Part shown: in pieces, positions 1 to 9,542 of the stretch
Layout: each line of letters begins with the position of its first letter
Position numbering within the stretch: position 1 is the stretch's first letter
Origin: Azonexus hydrophilus DSM 23864
GTDB taxonomy: Bacteria > Pseudomonadota > Gammaproteobacteria > Burkholderiales > Rhodocyclaceae
Assembly: GCF_000429605.1 (NCBI RefSeq)
Contig: NZ_KE386925.1
Span: 461,209-525,208, forward strand
DNA: 64,000 nucleotides
Direction: 5' to 3'
Program-made: the position numbers and the translations under genes
Notes under the pieces: generated by a model
The model's database searches: none
What the model saw: only the letters and a program-made list of their open reading frames with translations
What the model was told of the DNA's origin: nothing

Positions 1-528
1 CCAGGCCGGCACCAGCTTCTTCACGCGACGCACGACGAAATTGACGAGGTGGCCCTTGAGTCCGAGCATTTCGCCCATCGGGGTGACCACGACATGGCGG
101 ATCGGCGTGCGGGCGATCACCTGCTCCAGGGTATGGGCGAAATTCTCGACGATGACGATGGCCGTCGCCCCGGAATCCTTCAACTGGTGTTCCAGTTCGC
201 GCGGGGTGTACAGGGGATTGCAATTGACCACCACGCAACCGGCGCGCAGCGTGCCGAACAAGGCCACCGGGTACTGCAGCAGGTTGGGCATCATCAACGC
301 CACCCGCTCGCCCTTTTTAAGGCCCAGCGATTGCAGCCAGCCGGCGAAGTGCTTCGATTCCTCATCGAGCTGCCGGTAGGTCATTTCCTTGCCCATGCTG
401 ATGTAGGCGACCTGATCGCCGAACTTCGCACAGGCATCCTCGAACAGGACCACCAGTGACGGAATGTGGTCGATGTCGATTTCGTGCGGTACCCCTGCGG
501 GGTAACTATTGCGCCAGATTTTTTCCAT
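1..528 (-). CDS. fadD: Long-chain fatty-acid-CoA ligase, N-terminal part (gene runs off the window)
   Basis: The reverse strand encodes 176 codons starting [20 protein letters not shown], typical of FadD-type AMP-forming acyl-CoA synthetases. It continues with the conserved N-terminal region ([55 protein letters not shown]). The AMP-binding P-loop and C-terminal domain lie beyond position 1. The ATG at 526-528 follows GGAGGAGAC. The enzyme activates free fatty acids to acyl-CoA for beta-oxidation at the membrane. It is the last visible gene of the operon 4657-1 and overlaps the end of the DUF4442 gene by 23 bp, which implies translational coupling. Confidence 0.9.
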   Translation of the reverse strand, partial: MEKIWRNSYPAGVPHEIDIDHIPSLVVLFEDACAKFGDQVAYISMGKEMTYRQLDEESKHFAGWLQSLGLKKGERVALMMPNLLQYPVALFGTLRAGCVVVNCNPLYTPRELEHQLKDSGATAIVIVENFAHTLEQVIARTPIRHVVVTPMGEMLGLKGHLVNFVVRRVKKLVPAW

Positions 529-1036
529 TTTTGTCTCCTCCGCCTTTGCGCCGGTAGTGATTTTTCTCGGCAATGTAGACCGTGCGTTCGACCACGGTAT
601 GTACCGTGCCGTGCCTGTCCTTCAATTCGACCGTATAAGTCCGCTCAAGCTCCGGATATTCCACCAGGGCGCCGCGAATTGCTGAAATTTCTTCCTCCGG
701 TAACAGGAAATCGGCGTACAGCGTGGTGTAACCCGGCTTGCGGTAGCGGATGCTGGCCGCCTTGTCCCAGACGATGTAGGCATCGCCCAGCGCCGCCATC
801 AGCATCATCGGATGCGCGCCGTCGGTGATCGCGAACAGCGAGCCGCCGTAGATCGAGCCGACGATGTTCTTGGTCTTCCAGTTCAGCGGCAGGCAGATGC
901 GGATGTGGCGCAGATCGCGCGCCACATGCACGACTCGCCCGCCTGTCCCGCGAAACGCCGGATGCAGGTTGAAGCCCAGGCGCACCATGCGGGCGCGCCA
1001 GGCCGGCGAGAGTTTGGCGAGCCAGGCGGGTTTCAT
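506..1036 (-). CDS. DUF4442 hotdog-fold protein (thioesterase-like)
   Basis: 176 residues starting [21 protein letters not shown]. The core [29 protein letters not shown] has the shape of the DUF4442 hotdog family (NxxGSxxGGxLxxxxD), related to acyl-CoA thioesterases. The start codon overlaps the thiolase stop (TGATG) and the 3' end overlaps fadD. A role in handling acyl-CoA intermediates is inferred from the operon and fold; the substrate is unknown. An upstream in-frame extension exists but is a shadow of the thiolase gene, so the coupled ATG at 1036 is preferred. Confidence 0.8.
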   Translation of the reverse strand: MKPAWLAKLSPAWRARMVRLGFNLHPAFRGTGGRVVHVARDLRHIRICLPLNWKTKNIVGSIYGGSLFAITDGAHPMMLMAALGDAYIVWDKAASIRYRKPGYTTLYADFLLPEEEISAIRGALVEYPELERTYTVELKDRHGTVHTVVERTVYIAEKNHYRRKGGGDKNGKNLAQ

Positions 1037-2235
1037 CAGATCCGTTCGATGATGCCGGCCGCACCCATGCCGGTGCCGATACACATGCTGACCATGCCGT
1101 AACGACCGCCGGTGCGCTGCAAACCGTGCACCAGCGTGGCAATACGGATGGCGCCAGTAGCGCCGAGCGGATGGCCAAGCGCGATGGCGCCGCCAAGCGG
1201 ATTGACCTTGTCCGGATTGATCCCCAGTTCCTGCATCACCGCCAGCGACTGCGCGGCGAAGGCTTCGTTGAGTTCGATCCAGTCGAGGTCGTCCTGGCGG
1301 ATACCGACCTGCGCCAGCACTTTCGGAATGGCGGCAATCGGTCCGATGCCCATGATTTCCGGCGCCACGCCGCCGACGGCATAGCCGGCGAAACGGGCGA
1401 GCGGCGTCAGGTTGTGTTCCTTGAGCACCTTCTCCGACACCAGCATGACCGCACCGGCACCGTCCGACATCTGCGAGGAATTGCCGGCAGTGACCGAGCC
1501 GCGGGCATGGAAAACCGGCTTCAGTTTGCCGAGGCGCTCCAGCGAGGCATCGGCACGCGGACCTTCGTCGGTATCGACGACACGCTCGCGCAACCTGATG
1601 TTGCCGGACGCCAGGTCGGGCAGGCTTTCGCTGATCGCGTACGGCGTCGTTTCGGCCTTGAAGTGGCCGGCGGCGATCGCCGCGCAGGCCTTCTGGTTCG
1701 AGGCCAGGGCGAAGGCGTCCTGGGCGTCGCGGGAAATCTTCCACTGGTTGGCGACCTTTTCTGCGGTCAGGCCCATGCCGAAGGCGATGCCCAGGTTTTC
1801 TTCCTTGGCGAAGATCGCCGGGTTCATCGACATCTTGTTGCCCATGATCTGCGGCATCACCGACATCGACTCGGTACCGGCGGCGATCATCACGTCGGCC
1901 AGGCCGAGGCGGATCTGGTTGGCGGCGTCACTGACCGCCTGCACGCCGGACGAGCAGAAGCGGTTGATGGTGATGCCCGGCACGGTGATCGGCAGGCCGG
2001 CCAGCAGTGCGCCGATGCGGGCGACGTTCATGCCCTGCTCGGCTTCCGGCATGGCACAACCAACGATCACGTCGCCGATGCGCGCCGGGTCGATGCCCGG
2101 CACCTGGGCGACCACGGCCTTGATGACCGCGGCCAGCATGTCGTCCGGGCGCACGTTCCTGAACATGCCGTTGCGCTTGGCCACAGGCAGTCGGGTGGCG
2201 GCGACGATGTAGGCGTCTTGAATCTGTTTGCTCAT
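1036..2235 (-). CDS. Acetyl-CoA C-acyltransferase (thiolase)
   Basis: 399 residues, normal thiolase length. The nucleophilic Cys is in NRFCSSGVQAV (about C94), the His in GGAIALGHPLGATGA (about H355) and the second Cys in CIGTGMGAAG (about C385), so the catalytic set is complete. It cleaves 3-ketoacyl-CoA to acetyl-CoA and a shortened acyl-CoA, the last step of beta-oxidation. It lies 22 bp downstream of the FadN-like gene and is followed by DUF4442 with a 1-bp overlap. A biosynthetic thiolase role is possible, but the operon favours degradation. Confidence 0.93.
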   Translation of the reverse strand: MSKQIQDAYIVAATRLPVAKRNGMFRNVRPDDMLAAVIKAVVAQVPGIDPARIGDVIVGCAMPEAEQGMNVARIGALLAGLPITVPGITINRFCSSGVQAVSDAANQIRLGLADVMIAAGTESMSVMPQIMGNKMSMNPAIFAKEENLGIAFGMGLTAEKVANQWKISRDAQDAFALASNQKACAAIAAGHFKAETTPYAISESLPDLASGNIRLRERVVDTDEGPRADASLERLGKLKPVFHARGSVTAGNSSQMSDGAGAVMLVSEKVLKEHNLTPLARFAGYAVGGVAPEIMGIGPIAAIPKVLAQVGIRQDDLDWIELNEAFAAQSLAVMQELGINPDKVNPLGGAIALGHPLGATGAIRIATLVHGLQRTGGRYGMVSMCIGTGMGAAGIIERI

Positions 2236-2257
2236 TTTTGTTTGTCTCCTGACCCGA

Positions 2258-4657
2258 TTAATTACGCAAAGGTTTTCCGGTTTCCAGCATGTGCTTGATC
2301 CGGGCCTGGGTTTCGGGGGTTTTCAGCAATTCGACGAAGAGGCGCCGCTCGACGGTGATCAACCATTCCTCGTCGACCAGGCTGCCGGTTTCGACTTCGC
2401 CGCCGCACAGCGCGATGGCGGCCGACTTGGCGACCTTGTAGTCGTGCGCGGAAATCATGCCGCCCTCCTTCATGTTCACCAGCATCATTTCCAGCGTCGC
2501 GATGCCGTTCTTGCCGGCGACCGGGATGGCGCGGGCCATCGGCGGCGGGGCGTAACCGGCATCGGCCATGGCACGCGCTTCCTTGATGGCGACGAAGAGC
2601 AGTTCGTGGGCGTTGAACAGGATGGTGTCGGAAGGCTTGGCAAAGCCCATGTCGATGACTTCGACCGCGCTCTTGGCAACCTTGGCCATGGCGATGGTCT
2701 GGAACACCGGCTGCAGGAAGTTGAACACTTCCCCCGGCGTTGCCGATTGCGCGGCCCAGTCGGCAGCGCGTACGGCAAACTCCTTGCAGCCGCCGCCGGC
2801 CGGAATCAGGCCGACCCCGGCTTCGACCAGGCCGACATAGCTTTCCAGCGCCATGACGCGCTTGCCGGCGTGCATGACGAATTCGCAGCCACCGCCCAGC
2901 GCCATGCCCTGCACCGCAGCGACGGTTGGAACCTGCGCGTATTTCAGCGTCTGCGAAGCGCGCTGGAACTTCTCTACAGTCTTTTCCAGCATGTCGAACT
3001 GGCCGGCGGCACAGGCTTCGCCGACCTGCTGCAGGTTGGCACCAACGGCAAACGGTGCTTCGTGCCAGACCACCACGCCGTCGAGCGTCGTTTCGGCGTG
3101 GCGCACGGCGGCGATCAGGCCGTCCAGCACCTCGTCGCCGATGGTGTGCATCTTGGACTTGAAGGAAATGATGCCGATCCCGCCATCGATCGCCGGCAGA
3201 CGCCACAGGCGAACGCCGTCGTTTTCGTAGAGCGTTTCGCCCGACTTTTCCGGCACAGCACCGGCTTCACCGAGCACACGCTCGGGGAAGAGCTGGCGCT
3301 GGTAAACCGGCAGCGTCGAGCGCGGCACGTAAGCATTCTTGCTGGCGGAATACGAACCTTCGGCGGTATGCACGCCGGTACGCCCCGCTTCCAGCGACCA
3401 CGCCGGCAGCGGTACATTGCTCATGCTGCGGCCGGCTGCGATGTCGGCGGCGACGGCCTGGGCGATCTCGCGCCAGCCGGCGGCCTGCCAGGTTTCGAAC
3501 GGCCCCTGCGCCCAGCCGAAGCCCCAACGCATCGCCAGATCGAGATCGCGGGCATTGTCGGCGACGTGTTCGAGCTGCACCGCCGCGTAGTGGAAGATGT
3601 CGCGGAAGATGGCCCACAGGAACTGCGCCTGCGGATGCGTCGCGGCACGGAGTGCAGCAAACTTCTCGGCCGGATTGCGCATCTTGAGGATGGCATCGAC
3701 TTCGGCGGCGATTTCGCCGGCCGACTTGCGGTAATCCTGCGCGGCCAGGTCGAGCACCTGGATTTCCCTGCCCTGCTTCCTGAAGATGCCGCAACGGGTT
3801 TTCTGGCCCAGCGCGCCCTGCCCGATCAACGCCTGCAGCCACGCCGGGGTCGTGAAGTAGCGGTGCCACGGGTCATTCGGCAAGGTGTCCTGCATGGTCT
3901 TGACGACGTGCGCCAGGGTGTCGAGGCCAACGACGTCGGCGGTGCGATAGGTGGCGCTCTTCGGACGGCCGATCTTCGGGCCGGTCAGCGCATCGACTTC
4001 GTCGAAACCGAGGCCAAAGGCCTGGGTGTGGTGCATGACGGCGAGGATGGAGAAGACACCGATACGGTTGGCGACGAAATTCGGGGTATCGAGCGCACGG
4101 ATGACGCCTTTGCCGAGGCGCGAGGTCAGCCAGGTTTCCAGCGCATCGAGCGTGCCGGCATCGGTGCTCTGCGTGGCGATGATTTCAACCAGGTGCATGT
4201 AGCGCGGCGGGTTGAAGAAATGGATGCCGCAGAAACGCGGCCGGATGGCTTCCGGCAGGCCCTGGGCCAGCGCGTTCATCGACAGGCCGGAAGTATTGGA
4301 AGCGACAATCGCCTTGGCGCCGATATGCGGCGCGATCTTCGCGTAGAGGTCGTTCTTCCAGTCCATGCGCTCGGCGATGGCCTCGATGATCAGGTCGCAG
4401 TCGGCGAGCAGCGGCAGGTGCTCGTCGTAATTGGCGGCGTCGATGAACTTGAGCTTGCCCTTGCTGGCGAGCGGTGCCGGGTCGAGCTTCTTGAGGCCGT
4501 CGAGGGCCTTGTTGACGATGCCGTTCTTGTCGCCTTCCTTGGCCGGCAGGTCGAACAGCAGCACCGGCACATTGGCATTGGCGAGGTGGGCGGCAATCTG
4601 CGCGCCCATCACGCCGGCACCGAGTACCGCGGCTTTCTTAACGATCAGCTTGTTCAA
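2258..4657 (-). CDS. Bifunctional 3-hydroxyacyl-CoA dehydrogenase / enoyl-CoA hydratase, FadN-type
   Basis: About 799 residues with the dehydrogenase first and the crotonase domain last, the order of Bacillus FadN (the reverse of FadB/FadJ). The N-terminus has the NAD loop AAVLGAGVMGAQIA, then IVASNTSGLSM and the catalytic His region CGIHFFNPPRYMHLVE. The C-terminal third has the crotonase segment ALGGGCEFVMHAG and GLVEAGVGLIPAGGG. I chose the TTG start at 4657 (LNKLIVKKAAVLG) because AGGAGAC precedes it; the longer frame begins upstream in the operator region. It is the first gene of the operon and has a TetR-type operator-like site 40-60 bp upstream. Confidence 0.92.
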   Translation of the reverse strand: MNKLIVKKAAVLGAGVMGAQIAAHLANANVPVLLFDLPAKEGDKNGIVNKALDGLKKLDPAPLASKGKLKFIDAANYDEHLPLLADCDLIIEAIAERMDWKNDLYAKIAPHIGAKAIVASNTSGLSMNALAQGLPEAIRPRFCGIHFFNPPRYMHLVEIIATQSTDAGTLDALETWLTSRLGKGVIRALDTPNFVANRIGVFSILAVMHHTQAFGLGFDEVDALTGPKIGRPKSATYRTADVVGLDTLAHVVKTMQDTLPNDPWHRYFTTPAWLQALIGQGALGQKTRCGIFRKQGREIQVLDLAAQDYRKSAGEIAAEVDAILKMRNPAEKFAALRAATHPQAQFLWAIFRDIFHYAAVQLEHVADNARDLDLAMRWGFGWAQGPFETWQAAGWREIAQAVAADIAAGRSMSNVPLPAWSLEAGRTGVHTAEGSYSASKNAYVPRSTLPVYQRQLFPERVLGEAGAVPEKSGETLYENDGVRLWRLPAIDGGIGIISFKSKMHTIGDEVLDGLIAAVRHAETTLDGVVVWHEAPFAVGANLQQVGEACAAGQFDMLEKTVEKFQRASQTLKYAQVPTVAAVQGMALGGGCEFVMHAGKRVMALESYVGLVEAGVGLIPAGGGCKEFAVRAADWAAQSATPGEVFNFLQPVFQTIAMAKVAKSAVEVIDMGFAKPSDTILFNAHELLFVAIKEARAMADAGYAPPPMARAIPVAGKNGIATLEMMLVNMKEGGMISAHDYKVAKSAAIALCGGEVETGSLVDEEWLITVERRLFVELLKTPETQARIKHMLETGKPLRN

Positions 4658-4696
4658 GCTTGTCTCCTTTTGTTGGTCTGGTCTGGTTTCGTCAAA

Positions 4697-4716
4697 AATA
4701 AAACGAACGTTTGAAT
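4697..4716. promoter_or_regulatory. Probable TetR (FadR/PsrA-like) operator before the FadN-like gene
   Basis: The sequence AATAAAACGAACGTTTGAAT has one intact half-site CGTTTGAAT and a degenerate partner. It aligns with the better palindrome at 18030-18049 in front of the TetR gene (shared ACGAACGT centre and TGAAT end). The position fits the operon promoter. Confidence 0.55.
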
Positions 4717-4761
4717 TATAGACAGTGCGCACTTCCGGTCAAGGCATTTTTCCTTGCCCGT

Positions 4762-7110
4762 TCAGTGACTGGCGGTTTTTGCTCCCGCCTGGCCGGGAAG
4801 TTTCACCAGGAAGGCGGCCAATGCCGGCAGGAGCAGGATGGCACCGGCCATGTTCACGATGAACATGAAGGCCAGCAGGATGCCCATATCGGCCTGGAAC
4901 TTGAGCGCCGAGAAGGCCCAGGTACCGACACCGATGGACATCGTCGCGGCCGTGAAGCCGATTGCCGTGCCGCGCTGGCGCAGCGCCTCGAGGAAGGCGG
5001 CAGGCAGGCTGACGCCCTTGTGCAGCTCGTGCTCCATGCGCTCGTAGAGGTAGATGCCGTAATCGACGCCGACGCCGACGCCAAGCGCGATCACCGGCAG
5101 CGTGGACACCTTGAGGCCGATGCCGAGCAGCGCCATCAAGGCGTTGCACAGCACGGCAACGATGGCCAGCGGCAGGATGATGCACAGCGTCGCCCGCCAC
5201 GAGCGGAACTCGATCAGGCACAGCAGGCTGATCGACCCGAACAGCAGCAGCAGCATGGTCACTTCGGCAGCATCGACGGCTTCGTTGGTCGCCACCATCA
5301 CGCCGACATTGCCCGAAGCCAGCTTCAGTTCGAGGTTCTCGGACGGATTGGCGGCGATGAACTTCTTCACTTCGTTCACCACATGGGCAATCGTGCTGCC
5401 TTCATGGTCGCGGGTGAAGATCATGATCTGCATGGCGTTGCAGTCGGTATCGAGCAGACCGGTGCTGGTGTCGATCGGCGTCACCGACTGGGCAAGGATG
5501 CTCGGATCGCGCGACAGCACGCGCCAGCGCGGATTGCCTTCGTTCCAGCCGGCGTTGACGGTCTTGGCCATGCCCGGCAGCGAGAGCACGCCCTGCACGC
5601 CATGAACGTTGCGCATCGTCGACTCGAAGCGGTCGAGCGTGTCCATGATCGTGAAATCGGTGCAGGCGCCGTCGACATTGCGCGACTGGGCGATCACCGA
5701 CAGCACATCGACGCCAATCGAGAAGCTGTCGACGATGGCCGCCGTATCGCGGTTGTAGCGCGAGTCGTCGTGCAGTTCGGGTATGCCCTTGCCGAGGTCG
5801 CCGGTGCGCAGGTCGCGCGATTGCCAGGTGCCGACGGCCAGCAGCACGGCGGCGGCGACCAGGATGAGCAGCGCCGGCCGCGGCGCGGCGGCACGCTTCA
5901 ACCACACCCACAACCAGTCACCGCTGTTCTTGCGGCCGGCCGAGCGTTGCCGCTCGCTGGGCGACAGGTCCATCCACGACAGCAGGATGGTCAGCAGCAT
6001 CTTGTTGGTCACGATCATCAGCGCGACGCCCAGGCTGGCGGTGATCGCCAGTTCACGGACCATGTCGATCTCGATGTAGAGGATGACCATGAAACCGAGC
6101 GCATTGGCCAGCAGGGCCATCGCCCCGGGCATGAACAGCTTGAGGAAGGACTTGTGCGCGGCGGTCAGGCCGTCGGCGCCGCCGATCACTTCGAGCTGCC
6201 AGGCGTTGGTCATCTGCACCGCGTGGCTGACGCCGATCGAGAAGATCAGGAAAGGCACCAGGATCGACATCGGGTCGATGCCGTAGCCGAGCAGCGGCAG
6301 CAGGCCGAGCAGCCAGATCACCGGGATCATCGCGCAGATCAGCGCGACCGCCGTCAGCTTCGCCGAACCGGAATACAGATAGAGCAGCACCGCCGTGATC
6401 ACGAAGGCGACCAGGAAGAAAAGCAGGACCGCACGCGCGCCCTCGGTGATGTCGCCGACCGCCTTGGCGAACCCGATGATGTGCACGGTGACGCCGTCCT
6501 TCTGATGGCGGCTGCGGATTTCCTCGAGCTTGCCGGCGACCGCCGCGTAATCGAGGCGGGCACCGGTCGACGGATCGACTTCGAGCAGTTCGGCGCTGAC
6601 CAGCGCGCCCTTGAAATCGTTCGACACCAGGCGACCGACGCGTCCCGACTTGAGCACGTTGGCGCGAACCTCTTCAAGGTCTTCCGGGGTGCCGGCGAAA
6701 TCGGCGGGAATCACGTTGCCGCCGGCAAAGCCATCCTCGACGACTTCGATGAAGCGGACGTTGGGCGTGAACAGCGACGTCACCGAAGCGCGTTCGACAC
6801 CGGGCAGGAAGAAGACCTCGTCGGTGACTGCCTTGAGCGTGGCGAAGAACTCGGGCGTGTAGATGTCGCCTTCGTCGATACGCAGCGCCAGCAGCACGCG
6901 GTTGGCACCGCCGAAGGTCTTCTGGTACTCGGTGAAGGTCTGCATGTATTCATGCTTGAGCGGGATCATCTTCTGGAAACCCGCATCGACCCGCAACTGG
7001 GTCGCCGACCAGCTGAGCGCCAGGGTGATCAGCACGAACAGCGCCAGGAAGCTGCGTCGCCAGCCGAACAGGACCTGGCCGATGGCGGTTACGACGGAAT
7101 TCGTTTTCAT
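4762..7110 (-). CDS. RND/MMPL-family permease
   Basis: About 782 residues from ATG 7110 (MKTNSVVTAIGQVLFGW), preceded by GGAG; a longer frame upstream is not needed. It has the RND repeat layout: one membrane helix, a large soluble loop, a five-to-six helix bundle (VLLFFLVAFVITAVLLYLY to LVPFLIFSIGVSHAVQ), a second loop and a second bundle (VTMLLLLFGSISLLCLIEF to LGVGVGVDYGIYLYER). These permeases move hydrophobic molecules across the inner membrane. Its start overlaps the stop of the YCF48-like gene (ATGA), and DUF1329 and DUF1302 genes precede it, a recurring cluster thought to handle lipids or other hydrophobic compounds. The cargo cannot be read from sequence. Confidence 0.85.
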   Translation of the reverse strand: MKTNSVVTAIGQVLFGWRRSFLALFVLITLALSWSATQLRVDAGFQKMIPLKHEYMQTFTEYQKTFGGANRVLLALRIDEGDIYTPEFFATLKAVTDEVFFLPGVERASVTSLFTPNVRFIEVVEDGFAGGNVIPADFAGTPEDLEEVRANVLKSGRVGRLVSNDFKGALVSAELLEVDPSTGARLDYAAVAGKLEEIRSRHQKDGVTVHIIGFAKAVGDITEGARAVLLFFLVAFVITAVLLYLYSGSAKLTAVALICAMIPVIWLLGLLPLLGYGIDPMSILVPFLIFSIGVSHAVQMTNAWQLEVIGGADGLTAAHKSFLKLFMPGAMALLANALGFMVILYIEIDMVRELAITASLGVALMIVTNKMLLTILLSWMDLSPSERQRSAGRKNSGDWLWVWLKRAAAPRPALLILVAAAVLLAVGTWQSRDLRTGDLGKGIPELHDDSRYNRDTAAIVDSFSIGVDVLSVIAQSRNVDGACTDFTIMDTLDRFESTMRNVHGVQGVLSLPGMAKTVNAGWNEGNPRWRVLSRDPSILAQSVTPIDTSTGLLDTDCNAMQIMIFTRDHEGSTIAHVVNEVKKFIAANPSENLELKLASGNVGVMVATNEAVDAAEVTMLLLLFGSISLLCLIEFRSWRATLCIILPLAIVAVLCNALMALLGIGLKVSTLPVIALGVGVGVDYGIYLYERMEHELHKGVSLPAAFLEALRQRGTAIGFTAATMSIGVGTWAFSALKFQADMGILLAFMFIVNMAGAILLLPALAAFLVKLPGQAGAKTASH

Positions 7111-8066
7111 TGTTTTTCTCCGCTTGCCGCATCGACACGGGCAACAGCGCCTTCGCCGAAAATCATTGCCTCGCCGGCGACCGGCGCCGGTACCGCCGCC
7201 GTCCACAGGCGGCTGCCCTGCACCGGCAACCGCTTGAACGACGTACCGCCGTCACGGCTGCCGAGTACGGTGCCGTTCTGGCCGACCAGCACGATGCTGC
7301 CGTCGGTCGTCATGGTGCTGCCGAACAGCGAACCGGCGCCCTCGCTGGTCAGCGTTTGCCAGCTGTCGCCACGGTCGTCGCTGCGCAGCACCGTGCCGCG
7401 CATGCCATAGACCAGCACGCCACCCTGGGCCAGCGGCTGGATGCCGAAATACGAGCCGGCGTAGGCCGGCGGCAGAATTTCCCAGTTGGCACCGCCATCG
7501 TTCGAGCGCAGCAAGGTGCCGGCCTCGCCGGCGATCATCAGGGTGCCGTCGGCCAGACGGGCCAGGGCGTTGAAGTGACGGTCGCCGTCGACGATCTGGC
7601 GTTCGTTCCAGTTCAAACCGCCGTCGGTGCTTTCGAAGACGGCACCGTAGGCGCCGATGGCCAGCACGTGCTGCGGACTGACGAAAGCGACGTCGAGCAA
7701 GGGACGCAGCTGTTCCGGCGCACTGAAAACCGCTTTCCAGGTCTGGCCGCCATCGTCGCTGCGCACGATCGCGGCATCGTGACCGACGGCAACGCCGAGC
7801 AGGTCGGCAAAGGCGACGGCATTCAGGGTCGTTTCGACGCCGCTGGGCACCCGGCGCCAGGCGCCGCCCTCGTCGTCGGAAATGAAGATGTAACCGCGCT
7901 CGCCGACCGCAACCAGGCGCTGGCCGGCGCGCTGCGTATCAAGCAGCAAGGCGTTGTTCAGGGTGATTTCGGTGGCCGGCATCGGCGGCCCCTTGCGTGC
8001 CGAGAAGGCATAGCTGACGGACAACGCAACGAAAACGGCAAAGATCAAACCTATGCTTTTGTTCAT
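7107..8066 (-). CDS. YCF48/BNR-type beta-propeller protein, exported
   Basis: 319 residues with a hydrophobic N-terminal segment (MNKSIGLIFAVFVALSVSYAF) that should direct export. The rest is a run of repeats with the Asp-box pattern (S-D-D-G-G-x-x-W), for example SDDEGGAWRRV, SDDGGQTWKAV, STDGGLNWNER, SNDGGANWEIL, SDDRGDSWQTL and SRDGGTSFKRL, indicating a propeller of the YCF48/HCF136 family. Propellers of this kind sit next to DUF1329/DUF1302/RND genes in many proteobacteria. A periplasmic scaffold role is inferred. Confidence 0.85.
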   Translation of the reverse strand: MNKSIGLIFAVFVALSVSYAFSARKGPPMPATEITLNNALLLDTQRAGQRLVAVGERGYIFISDDEGGAWRRVPSGVETTLNAVAFADLLGVAVGHDAAIVRSDDGGQTWKAVFSAPEQLRPLLDVAFVSPQHVLAIGAYGAVFESTDGGLNWNERQIVDGDRHFNALARLADGTLMIAGEAGTLLRSNDGGANWEILPPAYAGSYFGIQPLAQGGVLVYGMRGTVLRSDDRGDSWQTLTSEGAGSLFGSTMTTDGSIVLVGQNGTVLGSRDGGTSFKRLPVQGSRLWTAAVPAPVAGEAMIFGEGAVARVDAASGEKQ

Positions 8067-8097
8067 GAAGATTCCCGGAAGTTGGCATGCAGGCTGT

Positions 8098-8124
8098 CCT
8101 GCGGGGCCGCTATCGCCCCGCAGG
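8098..8124 (-). other. GC-rich hairpin between the DUF1329 and YCF48-like genes
   Basis: CCTGCGGGGC and GCCCCGCAGG form a perfect 10-bp stem with a 7-nt loop in the gap between the two genes. There is no U-run on either side, so an RNA-processing or partial attenuation site is likelier than a full terminator. Confidence 0.6.
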
Positions 8125-8144
8125 AAGCCCAGGCCGGTCAGCGC

Positions 8145-9506
8145 TTAGCGCGTTCCGATGCCACGCAGGCCGGCCGGCGTGAAGTCCGCCGCGCTGCGCT
8201 TGGTCTTTTCCCAGACCTTGGGTTCGTCGTTGCGCAAGCCCATCGCCAGGTAACGACCGGACTGCAGGTCATGGTGCACTTCGATGGTGCCGTAGAACAT
8301 CGGCACGTCGTAGAAGTTGATCGCATGCTGTTCCGAAACACGCCACAACTCGCCGCGTGCGTCGTACTTGTCGGAGACCATGATCATCCAGCTGTCTTCA
8401 TCGATATAGAAGGTGCGCTTCTTGTAGATGTGGCTGGTGCCTTCCTTCAAGGTCGCCTCGACCACCCAGACGCGGTGCAGCTCATAACGTGCATGATCCG
8501 GGTTGATGTGGCCCGGACGCAGGACGTCGGCCATCTTCACCTGGTTGCCGGACAGCTTGTAGGAGTTGTACGGAACGAACAGCTCCTGCTTGCCGACCAG
8601 CTTCCAGTTGTAGCGGTCGGTGGCGCCGTTGAACATGCCGAAATCGTCGTTGGTGCGCAGACCGTCGGCGGCCGTGCCCGGATTGTCGTAGGCGACGTTC
8701 GGCGCCAGACGGACACGACGCTGGCCCGGATTGTAGGTCCACGCGGTACGCGGCTCCTTCAACTGGTCCACCGTTTCGTGCACCAGCAGGATCTGGCCGG
8801 CCAGGCGGGCCGGTGCCGTCACCGTCTGCAGGAAGTTCACCAGCTTGTTCGGCTCGCGGTCCTTCTCCGGCTTGGTCAGGTTGCCATAGGAAAAGTCATA
8901 CTCGTACTCGAAGCGCACCGGCGTATAGGCGCCGTCGCGCGTCACTGCCGCCTGGCTCCAGTTCATCGCATAGGTATCGCCCTTGTAGCGCATGACCGTG
9001 TTCCAGATCGCTTCCAGGCCATCCTTGGGAATCGGGAAGGGAACACCGCCGGTGGTCCCGGTCACGCCGGCACCGCCGCTGACCAGTTTGGCGCGGGTGG
9101 CGTTGGCCATCGTGTCGTCCAGATTGGCCTTCGGGAAGGTCGCGCTGCGCTGCGTCGGGTAGACGTTCATCTTCCAGGTCGGATATTTCTTGAGCATCGC
9201 GATCTGACCCGGCGTCAGCTGTGCCTTGTACTTGTCGGCGTTGCTGGCATCGATGGTGAACAAGGGCTTGTCGGCAGCGAACGGATCGGGATAGTGGCCG
9301 CCCGGCACATGACCGGCGACCGGCTTGGTCAGGCCGCCGGTCCAGGCCGGGATCGTGCCCGCCGCATTAGCCGCTGCCTCGGCGCCCATCGGCGTCAGGC
9401 TCTTGCCCAGCTTGGCAGCATCGGCTGCCGACACCTGGGCGTGCACGGCCGTCCCGGCAAAAGCCAGAACAACCGCAGTGCTCAGCATGGATAGGGTTCT
9501 TTTCAT
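8145..9506 (-). CDS. DUF1329 family periplasmic protein
   Basis: 453 residues with a clear signal peptide (MKRTLSMLSTAVVLAFAGTAVHA). The body carries features of DUF1329 proteins: SLTPMGAEAAANAAGTIPAWTGGL near the N-terminus and GELWRVSEQHAINFYDVPMFYG near the C-terminus. DUF1329 proteins have a LolB-like fold and almost always accompany a DUF1302 outer-membrane protein and an RND permease, suggesting a carrier across the periplasm. It lies 36 bp downstream of the DUF1302 gene in the same operon. Confidence 0.88.
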   Translation of the reverse strand: MKRTLSMLSTAVVLAFAGTAVHAQVSAADAAKLGKSLTPMGAEAAANAAGTIPAWTGGLTKPVAGHVPGGHYPDPFAADKPLFTIDASNADKYKAQLTPGQIAMLKKYPTWKMNVYPTQRSATFPKANLDDTMANATRAKLVSGGAGVTGTTGGVPFPIPKDGLEAIWNTVMRYKGDTYAMNWSQAAVTRDGAYTPVRFEYEYDFSYGNLTKPEKDREPNKLVNFLQTVTAPARLAGQILLVHETVDQLKEPRTAWTYNPGQRRVRLAPNVAYDNPGTAADGLRTNDDFGMFNGATDRYNWKLVGKQELFVPYNSYKLSGNQVKMADVLRPGHINPDHARYELHRVWVVEATLKEGTSHIYKKRTFYIDEDSWMIMVSDKYDARGELWRVSEQHAINFYDVPMFYGTIEVHHDLQSGRYLAMGLRNDEPKVWEKTKRSAADFTPAGLRGIGTR

Positions 9507-9542
9507 GTTCTATGTCTCCTGGTGTCTTGTCGTTGGTGCAGA

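Noticed and set aside
1126..2298. Long plus-strand frames opposite the thiolase (also 2228-4714, 4711-7410 and 7110-9494 opposite their neighbours)
   Set aside because: They are shadows caused by high GC: low-complexity His/Arg/Gly-rich translations, opposite strand of clearly conserved enzymes.
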